A stretch of DNA of 64,000 nt from Planctomycetota bacterium (GTDB lineage: Bacteria; Planctomycetota; Phycisphaerae; Phycisphaerales; UBA5793): the NCBI GenBank assembly GCA_963205185.1, contig CAUJHZ010000076.1, forward strand, positions 143,157-207,156. Direction: 5' to 3'. The notes under the pieces are model-generated. The model was not told where the DNA came from and made no database searches. It saw only the letters and a program-made list of their open reading frames with translations. Shown piece by piece: positions 55,590 through 62,530 of the stretch (positions within the stretch are counted from its first letter, which is position 1; each line of letters starts with the position of its first letter). The position numbers and the translations under genes were made by a program.

Positions 55590-56420
55590 ATGTTCATGGC
55601 CGTTGAGACGATCCGCGAGCGCGCCCGATGCACCAGCGTTTCTCCTGATCCCGAGCCGCGGTCGATCGACCACGTCTGGCGCCGCTACAAGCGGACGCTC
55701 GATGAACCGACGCGCAACTGGCTGGTCGAACGATATTTCCCGCTCGTTTGCTACCGGGCGGAGCGCCTGCTCGCCCGGCTGCCCCGCGTGGTCGATCTGG
55801 GCGATCTCATTCAGCAGGGGTCATTCGGACTGCTCGACGCCATTGACGCGTTCGATCCTGATCGCGGCGTGAAGTTCGAGACTTTCTGCGCGCAGCGTGT
55901 CAGTGGCGCCATGATCGACTACCTTCGGTCGATCGATGATGCGACGCGCGGATCGCGGGCGCGGCATCAGATGGTGCAGGAAGCCCGCCAGAAGTTCTTT
56001 GCCAGCCACGGCTACAACGCCACCGATCTTGAACTGCTGCCGCTCCTGCATCCGCAGCGCAAGATAGCTCAGCGCATCCTCGATGGCAGTGCGCCCGTCA
56101 GGTGCTCCTGCACGAGTGACTGCTGGCGACCCACGGACACCGATCGCGATGAGGAGCAGCCGGTCACGATCGAAGACCCATCGCAGCCCGACGCACTGTC
56201 CATCCTGCAGAAGCGGGACATCCGGAACTTCATCACGCGCGGCCTGAGCCGGGTCGAGCGCCTCATCGTGGTGCTTTACTACTACGAGGAGCTGTCGATG
56301 AAAGAGATCGGCCATACGCTGGGCCTCTCGGAGTCCCGCGTTTCGCAGATGCACAAGTCGGTCCTCGCCAGGCTCCGGGCCCAACTCGGCCACCGCGAGC
56401 GCGAATTGCTCGAGGCGTAA
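55590..56420 (+). CDS. FliA/WhiG-family RNA polymerase sigma factor (copy 2, diverged region 3)
   Basis: The 276-residue paralogue begins 100 bases after copy 1. Regions 2 and 4 are close to copy 1 (VDLGDLIQQGSFGLLDAIDA; LIVVLYYYEELSMKEIGHTL; LSESRVSQMHKSVLARLRAQ), but region 3 is rebuilt: HGYNATDLELLPLLHPQRK followed by a Cys cluster VRCSCTSDCW with Cys172, Cys174 and Cys178, absent from copy 1. ATG 55590 is used, with GGGAGGG upstream; ATG 55596 is equally possible. The diverged part may alter promoter choice or sense metal or redox state. Confidence 0.9.
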   Translation: MFMAVETIRERARCTSVSPDPEPRSIDHVWRRYKRTLDEPTRNWLVERYFPLVCYRAERLLARLPRVVDLGDLIQQGSFGLLDAIDAFDPDRGVKFETFCAQRVSGAMIDYLRSIDDATRGSRARHQMVQEARQKFFASHGYNATDLELLPLLHPQRKIAQRILDGSAPVRCSCTSDCWRPTDTDRDEEQPVTIEDPSQPDALSILQKRDIRNFITRGLSRVERLIVVLYYYEELSMKEIGHTLGLSESRVSQMHKSVLARLRAQLGHRERELLEA

Positions 56421-56505
56421 AGACGTCCCCTCAAGACAAGATGGCGAACCTTCGAGTCCGGCGGCAATCCCGCGATTTGCAGCCGGCGCGTCGTATGATC
56501 GACGC

Positions 56506-56985
56506 GTGACCTCGCCCGCCCAAACCACCACGGCGTACATCGCACTGGGATCCAACCTCGGCGACCGCCGGGCGTTCATCCAATCCGCTCTCACAATGCT
56601 GGATGCCGACGATCGCACGCGCGTCATCAAGAGCAGTCCGCTGCTCGAAACTGCCCCCGTCGGGGGCCCGGCGGGCCAAGGCGCTTTTCTTAACGCCGCT
56701 TGCGAACTTCAGACCACCCGTTCGCCTCGCGAATTGCTCGAGTTGCTGCTGGGCATCGAAGTGCAACTCGGCCGCGAGCGCCGGCAGCGATGGGGGCCGC
56801 GCACCATCGACCTCGACCTGCTCCTCTATGGCGACGCTGTCGTCGATGAGCCCGGCCTGCACATCCCGCACCCGAGAATGCATGAGCGCCGGTTCGTTCT
56901 CGAGCCGCTCGCGATCATTGCAGGCGAGCTGAGCCATCCGACACTGGGACGGACGGTCTCGGAGTTGTGCCGCGAGGCTCGCTGA
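56506..56985 (+). CDS. folK: 2-amino-4-hydroxy-6-hydroxymethyldihydropteridine pyrophosphokinase (FolK)
   Basis: FolK transfers pyrophosphate from ATP to the pterin in folate synthesis. The 159-residue protein has the opening AYIALGSNLGDRRAFIQSAL, FLNAACELQTTRSPRELLEL, the signature RWGPRTIDLDLLLYGD (about residues 89-104) and IPHPRMHERRFVLEPL. Length is normal. The start GTG 56506 gives MTSPAQTTTAYIALG. It is followed by the MgtE-like gene after 72 bases. Confidence 0.94.
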   Translation: MTSPAQTTTAYIALGSNLGDRRAFIQSALTMLDADDRTRVIKSSPLLETAPVGGPAGQGAFLNAACELQTTRSPRELLELLLGIEVQLGRERRQRWGPRTIDLDLLLYGDAVVDEPGLHIPHPRMHERRFVLEPLAIIAGELSHPTLGRTVSELCREAR

Positions 56986-57057
56986 GCGTCGGTCTCGATG
57001 CAGGGGCGCGCGTACCATTGGCCGCACCGCACTCTCGCCGCCTGACTGAACGAGACC

Positions 57058-58062
57058 GTGACACCTGCCCGCGCCAAATCCGCTATCGGCATAGACAATC
57101 TCGACGAGCCGCTGCTGCCGCACATTCGGCGCGACGTGCTGACGCTTCGCGCGGACCAGACGGTCGGTGAGTCTCTCGCAGCGCTGCGCAAGCGGGGAAT
57201 TGCACAGACGATCATCTATTTCTACGTGCTCGACAGCGACGACCGGCTCGTCGGCGTCGTGCCGACCAGGCAACTGCTGCTCGCAGGTCCGGCGGAACTG
57301 GTCTCGGGCATCATGGACGGCAACGTCGTCTCGATCCCTGCATCCGCCAGCGTGCTGACCGCCTGCGAGTTCTTCGCCATGCACCGGTTCCTCGCCTGCC
57401 CGGTTGTCGATGACGAAAACCGGCTGCTTGGCGTGGTCGACATCGATCTCTTCACCGACGAAGTCTTTTCGCTGGCCGAGCGGCGCGAGGCCGACGACCT
57501 GTTCCAACTCATCGGCGTGCACGTGGCGCTCAGCCGTCGCGGCTCGCCGTGGGCTTCGTTCAGGGACCGCTTCCCGTGGCTGCTGTGCAACATCGCCGGC
57601 GGCACGCTCTGCGCTCTTCTGGCGAGTCTGTACGATTCGCTGCTCAACCAGGTCATCACTCTGGCGCTGTTCATTCCGGTGGTCCTTGCGCTCTCTGAAA
57701 GCGTGAGCATCCAGTCCATGACCATCACGCTTCAGAACCTGCACGGCGGCCGGCTGGACTGGAGGCGCGCGGGCATCGGCATCGGTCGCGAGTTCCTTGC
57801 CGCTTCACTGCTCGGCTCAGCGTGCGGGCTGGCGCTGTTCGTCATCTCGGCGCTGTGGCGCGGCGAGATGATCGTCTCGCTCGTCATCGGCCTGAGCATC
57901 GCCGTGGCGATGCTCACGTCCTGCCTCGTGGGCGTGGCGCTGCCGATGGTCATGCGGGCGCTGCGTCAGGATCCGCGGATCGCGTCGGGCCCCATCGTGC
58001 TCGCCACGGCCGACCTGGCCACCCTGCTGTTCTATCTCAATCTCGCCGGCCTGCTGCTCTGA
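57058..58062 (+). CDS. MgtE-like divalent cation transporter (CBS pair plus membrane domain)
   Basis: The 334-residue protein has two CBS repeats (VGVVPTRQLLL, SIPASASVLTACEFFAMHRF, LLGVVDIDLFTD; about residues 20-140) and a C-terminal membrane domain with five helices, including FRDRFPWLLCNIAGGTLCAL, SLLNQVITLALFIPVVLALS and SVSIQSMTITLQNLHGG. This fits MgtE Mg2+ channels, but the N-terminal superhelical domain that gates classic MgtE (about 450 residues) is missing. GTG 57058 is the start. Confidence 0.85.
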   Translation: MTPARAKSAIGIDNLDEPLLPHIRRDVLTLRADQTVGESLAALRKRGIAQTIIYFYVLDSDDRLVGVVPTRQLLLAGPAELVSGIMDGNVVSIPASASVLTACEFFAMHRFLACPVVDDENRLLGVVDIDLFTDEVFSLAERREADDLFQLIGVHVALSRRGSPWASFRDRFPWLLCNIAGGTLCALLASLYDSLLNQVITLALFIPVVLALSESVSIQSMTITLQNLHGGRLDWRRAGIGIGREFLAASLLGSACGLALFVISALWRGEMIVSLVIGLSIAVAMLTSCLVGVALPMVMRALRQDPRIASGPIVLATADLATLLFYLNLAGLLL

Positions 58063-58085
58063 GCGAACGGCGGCCACGGCGCGAT

Positions 58086-58964
58086 TCAGTCTTCGGGCGC
58101 GTTGCTCGCCACGCGATTGCGGAACTCGTCTGTCAATCGGCGGCAGATCGGGCCGATCACCCCGTCGCCGATGATCGTCTCATCGATCTGCGAAACGGCG
58201 ATGATCTCGGCCGCGGTGCCAGTGAGGAACACCTCATCGGCCTGCTTGAGTTCATCGAGCCGGAACAGCCGCTCGTCGCACTTGATTTTCAGATCGCTGC
58301 ACAGCGACCGCACGAACGCGCGCGTCACGCCCTGGAGCAGGCCGGCCGAGTCAGGCGGCGTGGTCACGGTGACCCCGTTGGGGCTGTTCTTGACCATGAA
58401 GATGTTGTCGCCGGTGCACTCGGCGACGAACCCTTCGTGGTTGAGCATGATCGCTTCGAGCACGCCTGCGTCGATGGCTTCGATCTTGGCGAGGATGTTG
58501 TTGAGGTAGTTGAGACTCTTGATGCTGGGGTCGAGTGCCGCGGGAAGATTGCGCGGCCGGCGGGCAGTGATGACCTTCATGCCGCTTTCGTACAGCGCCG
58601 GCGGATACAACTCGATCGAATCAGCGATGATAAAGCAGGTCGGATGCGGGCAGCGGAACGGGTTGAGCCCGAGCGTTCCGACGCCGCGCGTCATCACCAC
58701 GCGGATGTACGCGTTGCGCAGGCCGTTGGCGCTGAGCGTCTCGCGCATGGCTTCAATCCACTGCTCGTTGGTGTAGGGCGACTTGAGCCGGATCGACTCA
58801 GCCGAAGCGAAGAGTCGGTTGATGTGCGATGCGGCCTTGAAGATGCGGCCGTTGTAGGCGCGAATGCCTTCGAAGCAGCCGTCGCCGTAGAGCACGCCAT
58901 GATCGAAGACGCTCACGACCGCCTGTTCGCGCGGCACCAGGTTTCCATCCATCCAGATCTGCAA
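58086..58964 (-). CDS. ilvE: Branched-chain amino acid aminotransferase (class IV, IlvE type)
   Basis: The 292-residue PLP enzyme transfers amino groups between glutamate and branched-chain keto acids. It begins QIWMDGNLVPREQAVVSVFD with HGVLYGDGCFEGIRAYNGR, has the catalytic Lys in SIKSLNYLNNILAK and the phosphate loops GDNIFMV and QGVTR. TTG 58964 is chosen because AGGAAAGGG lies at the right distance and family members start at this point; ATG 58952 is too far from it. D-amino acid aminotransferase is a less likely alternative. Convergent with the MgtE-like gene. Confidence 0.9.
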   Translation of the reverse strand: MQIWMDGNLVPREQAVVSVFDHGVLYGDGCFEGIRAYNGRIFKAASHINRLFASAESIRLKSPYTNEQWIEAMRETLSANGLRNAYIRVVMTRGVGTLGLNPFRCPHPTCFIIADSIELYPPALYESGMKVITARRPRNLPAALDPSIKSLNYLNNILAKIEAIDAGVLEAIMLNHEGFVAECTGDNIFMVKNSPNGVTVTTPPDSAGLLQGVTRAFVRSLCSDLKIKCDERLFRLDELKQADEVFLTGTAAEIIAVSQIDETIIGDGVIGPICRRLTDEFRNRVASNAPED

Positions 58965-59081
58965 GAGTCCGCCCTTTCCTCCTGAGTCCGCCGCCCGAAA
59001 CCCGGGCTCGCGGTGCGCCGGCAGTATATGCCCTCCAGCCACAATCACCGATTCACCCGGCAGAATCGGGGACATCGCCCT

Positions 59082-59116
59082 GAAAAACAACGCCTGCCGC
59101 GCATGGGCGGCAGGCG
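59082..59116 (-). terminator. Intrinsic terminator of the kinase/ECF operon
   Basis: Read on the minus strand, CGCCTGCCGC pairs perfectly with GCGGCAGGCG (arms 59107-59116 and 59091-59100, six-base loop), followed by TTGTTTTTC. It lies 27 bases after the kinase stop. Confidence 0.88.
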
Positions 59117-59142
59117 GATCGGGTCGCGGGTTCGCGGGAAAC

Positions 59143-61581
59143 TCAGTGAATGCTGCTGAGACGGGCCAGGATCCGGTCGTCGACCTCGGACGTGGCGCAT
59201 TGCGGCGTGAGCACCCAGGTGAGAATCCTGTTGCTCGATCCACGCGCCAGCCAGACGACGCAGCCGATGTCGGCCAGTTCATCATCGCTGCCCAGCAGCG
59301 AACCGACGGCGACCTCGGCGTCGAGCACTTCGTTCTTCTCAATGTCCACGGGACCCACACGGCTGACTTCGGTGCGGATGCGGGCGTCGAGCGTCGCCTC
59401 CTGATCGCTGTCTTCGAGTGGCTCGAATCCGAGCGTCGTAAGCACCTGGGCGATCTGCGCCACGCGATCGCGTACTTCGGCGCTGCGCAGATCCGGATGA
59501 TCGTTGATGATCAGGTAGTGGTCGGGGAGACTTGCAACGGAAGCAGCCAATGCCGCATCGCGCGCCTCGGCCGCCGGCGCTTCGGGCGCGCCGGGGATGC
59601 TGACCACCACGCCGTGCGTCGGGCTGATGGAAATGGAGCGATTCCCGTACGCGATTGCATTGTCCACACCGGGGGAAACGGTCACGGTCGCGTTGCGCAT
59701 CCGGCGTGCTCCGCCCCAGGTGATCATCGAAGCCAGGCCGATCACGCCGAGCACCGCGATGGCGGCGACGACCATCCCGCCGTTGATGCGTTCGGCGGGG
59801 TGCTGGTACTGGTGGCGTCGCGCGCGAGCGGTGCGGCGGCGCTCCTGAGCCCGGGCCCGCGCTCGCGAAATCTGTTCAAAGGCGGACTGCCTCGGCGCGT
59901 CGCCGAACTGAATCCGCACGCCTTCTGGCCCCGGCGTGGCGGCTGGACCGGCGCCAGCCACGGCTTGATCACCAGTCATATCCTGCCAGGCGCGGCGGAC
60001 TTCGGAGCGAATCGTGCGCGCCGCCTTGCGGATCTCGTCCTTGGCCTCATACAAGCCGGCCATACCGGCCATCGACACGTTCTGCGGCGTGACTTTGCCG
60101 ATGCGCCCCGTCCACCAGTTGGCGACCTGCACACCGGGGCGCGCGTACGCAGCGCCAACTTTGGCGGCGCCGACGGCCGCACCCGCGGCCGCACCCGCAG
60201 CCGCCCCTGCCGCACCGGCGCCGGGCATGGAGTTGAACGAAGCGAATTGCGGCTCGGGCCGGGGCTCGGCCTGCTGGGCTGAAGCACCGGCAGCCTGCAT
60301 GCTCGGCAGTTCGATCGGCTTCATGGCCCAGATGTTGGGATGTCGCCGAACCGCCTCGAGATCGCGGAGCATCAGTTCCGCCGATGCGTACCGCTGGTTG
60401 TAGTCCGTCATGCCGCGCCGGACGATCCACTTGACCGCGTCCGGGCAGCGGCGCGTCACCGTGCTCAGGCCGCCATGCGAGGGGAAGGTGCCCTCGAAGA
60501 TGAAGTACATCACGGCGGCGGCGCCGTAGATATCGAACTTGGCGCCGTCCACTTCGTGCACCTTTACGCCCCGCAGCGCCATGCGCACCATCTCGGGATC
60601 GCGGAAGTATTCGGTGCCGTGCGTGGTCAGCGTCATGGCCGAGCGCAGCGACGTCACGAGGCCGAGATCGACGACGTGCGCCTGTCCGGCGTGGACGACG
60701 ATGTTCTCGGGCTTGATGTCCTTGTGCCACAACCCGCCGCGATGGTAGTGATTGAGCGTGGCCACCACGTCGGACATGTAGCCGAGCATCTCGTGCAGAT
60801 GCCGATCGCCCAGGCCCAGCTCGCCAGAGGCCGCGTGGCACTGGCGGGCGAGCACGCCGAGGTTCTCGCCCGGAACGTAGGGCATGACGTAGAAGAAGCG
60901 ATCTTCGGTCAGTTCGTGTTCGAGGATCAGCCCGATCTGCCGGGCGCCTTCCAGGGCCCGCGACTCACGAACGATCTGCGGCAGGCTCGACCCGTCGGCG
61001 ATGGCGAACGACTTGATGACCACGCGGTCGGGGCAATCGCCCATCTGCCGCGCGATGCGTTCGCGCTTGGCCGGAGAAGGTTGGGCGACGTAGAGGCGGC
61101 CACCGCTGCCGCCGCCGGGCAATGAGCCGACGATGGTGTATCCGTCGAACTGGCCCGCGCGGCGGCTGGGACGCTCGCGACCCGGAGACTCTGCAACCGC
61201 GGCAGGCACGCGCTGTTCGATGCCCTCGAGCATCGAGCCCAGCCCGATGAGGCGAAGCGGGTGACCGATGGCGACGCGATAAACGCACGAGACCATGGTC
61301 TTGAGTTCGCGCTGGACGTTGGCGCCGAAGTGAGCGCTCGCCGACCACCGGCCGATGATCACGTTGAGCACGGACAGGGTTGCGAAGACAATGGCGGCGG
61401 GAACCGCGCCGATGAAGCGGAAGGTGTCGCGGAACATCCCGCCGATAAAGCGGCCGAGGTGGCCCAGCAGAAAGCCGATGCCTTTGAAGATCGGCACAAT
61501 CACGAACATGACGATGCCCGTCAAGAGCACCGCGCCCACAAGTGCTGCGATTACTGCCACGATGGGTCCAACTGCGACCAT
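59143..61581 (-). CDS. Membrane Ser/Thr protein kinase next to an ECF sigma factor
   Basis: The 812-residue protein has N-terminal membrane helices (VAVIAALVGAVLLTGIVMFV; FIGAVPAAIVFATLSVLNVI), a kinase domain at about residues 148-430 and a long C-terminal part with another membrane helix (GGMVVAAIAVLGVIGLASMI) and an outer domain. Kinase motifs are the glycine loop GSLPGGGSGG, VVIKSF (catalytic Lys), HKDIKPENIVV in place of HRDxxxxN, and VDLGLVTS with DLG for DFG, then GTEYFRDPEM. It should be active. The ECF sigma gene lies 24 bases upstream on the same strand. Confidence 0.88.
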   Translation of the reverse strand: MVAVGPIVAVIAALVGAVLLTGIVMFVIVPIFKGIGFLLGHLGRFIGGMFRDTFRFIGAVPAAIVFATLSVLNVIIGRWSASAHFGANVQRELKTMVSCVYRVAIGHPLRLIGLGSMLEGIEQRVPAAVAESPGRERPSRRAGQFDGYTIVGSLPGGGSGGRLYVAQPSPAKRERIARQMGDCPDRVVIKSFAIADGSSLPQIVRESRALEGARQIGLILEHELTEDRFFYVMPYVPGENLGVLARQCHAASGELGLGDRHLHEMLGYMSDVVATLNHYHRGGLWHKDIKPENIVVHAGQAHVVDLGLVTSLRSAMTLTTHGTEYFRDPEMVRMALRGVKVHEVDGAKFDIYGAAAVMYFIFEGTFPSHGGLSTVTRRCPDAVKWIVRRGMTDYNQRYASAELMLRDLEAVRRHPNIWAMKPIELPSMQAAGASAQQAEPRPEPQFASFNSMPGAGAAGAAAGAAAGAAVGAAKVGAAYARPGVQVANWWTGRIGKVTPQNVSMAGMAGLYEAKDEIRKAARTIRSEVRRAWQDMTGDQAVAGAGPAATPGPEGVRIQFGDAPRQSAFEQISRARARAQERRRTARARRHQYQHPAERINGGMVVAAIAVLGVIGLASMITWGGARRMRNATVTVSPGVDNAIAYGNRSISISPTHGVVVSIPGAPEAPAAEARDAALAASVASLPDHYLIINDHPDLRSAEVRDRVAQIAQVLTTLGFEPLEDSDQEATLDARIRTEVSRVGPVDIEKNEVLDAEVAVGSLLGSDDELADIGCVVWLARGSSNRILTWVLTPQCATSEVDDRILARLSSIH

Positions 61582-61605
61582 GGCTCCGGCCTCCGCACTG
61601 CTCGC

Positions 61606-62337
61606 TCAGAATCGATCGGTGGTTCGACTCATCGGCGACTGCAGCTGCTGGTGATAGATCTCGCTCAGCGCGTTATCGAAGAGTTCATCATCCTGGTACA
61701 GGCCCGCCTCTTCGGCTTCGCGCGCTTCTTCATCGGTAAAACTGAACGTGGCTACGGTCTCCGCCAGCCTCCGCCGCAGACTCTGGCGCACCTTGGCGAG
61801 GTGTCGGCTGACCGTCGGCTCGGAGATGCCCAACTGCGAAGAGACGTCCTTGCCGCTCATGCCGTCGAAGACGCGCATGCGGTAGACCTGGAAACTCACA
61901 AAGTCAGAATCGCTTTCGACCTTGCGCACCGCCGCCTCGACCTTGGCGCGAAAGACGCTGCGCTCGTAGGTTTCGTCAGCTTCGAGGACGGCGGAGTTGC
62001 CCATGAACGATTCGTCGAGGCTGATGCCCCGGCTGCCGCCGCCGCGCTTGAGCGCGCCGCGCCGGTCCATCTCGTCGCCCAGCGTGTGGCGGGCGATGCT
62101 CAGCAGCCAGGTGCTGAAGCGCGCCCCGCGGGCCGGGTCGTAGCGGTCGATGGATTTGGACAGGGCGGCCAGCGTTTCCTGGCTCAGGTCGCGCACTGTT
62201 TCAGCGCCGACTTTGCCGCGCCCCCACTTGGCCAGCTGCGCCTGCAGTACGGGGCCGAACACTTCCCAGAGTTCGAACCAGGCGGCGTCATCTCCCGAGC
62301 GGAGGCGGCGAACGAAGTTGGTCGTCAGCGCATTCAT
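61606..62337 (-). CDS. ECF-type RNA polymerase sigma factor linked to a Ser/Thr kinase
   Basis: The 243-residue protein has sigma region 2 (VRDLSQETLAALSKSIDRYD, ARFSTWLLSIARHTLGDEMD, about residues 48-92) and region 4 (QVYRMRVFDGMSGKDVSSQL and GISEPTVSRHLAKVRQSLRR, about 150-189), with no region 3. An acidic C-terminal extension (TDEEAREAEEAGLYQDDELF) of about 45 residues is unusual and might bind the kinase or be phosphorylated. ECF genes beside Ser/Thr kinase genes are typical of planctomycetes. ATG 62337 is the start; divergent from the helicase. Confidence 0.88.
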   Translation of the reverse strand: MNALTTNFVRRLRSGDDAAWFELWEVFGPVLQAQLAKWGRGKVGAETVRDLSQETLAALSKSIDRYDPARGARFSTWLLSIARHTLGDEMDRRGALKRGGGSRGISLDESFMGNSAVLEADETYERSVFRAKVEAAVRKVESDSDFVSFQVYRMRVFDGMSGKDVSSQLGISEPTVSRHLAKVRQSLRRRLAETVATFSFTDEEAREAEEAGLYQDDELFDNALSEIYHQQLQSPMSRTTDRF

Positions 62338-62387
62338 GCCTTCACCGTCCTTGTTCCGCTTTGGGGGGCCGCAGTTTCACAGGCGGC

Positions 62388-62393
62388 AGTATA
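62388..62393 (-). promoter_or_regulatory. Possible -10 box (TATACT) for the ECF/kinase operon
   Basis: On the minus strand TATACT lies 51 bases upstream of ATG 62337 in the 193-base divergent spacer. No good -35 box is seen at 16-18 bases, so the promoter may be of an activated or ECF type. The rest of the spacer (62394-62530) must hold the helicase promoter; a TATAAG at about 62441 is the only visible hint. Confidence 0.3.
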
Positions 62394-62530
62394 CCGAACT
62401 TTGCCCTATCATCCTGCGGGGCCTTGAGCAACTCCCGCATTATAAGGTGCCACCGATCCTCTCCGCGTCAAATCCGGCCGGCCGGAATGGCCCGTCGCGC
62501 GAGTCACACCGCCAGTGGTACGATTGACCG

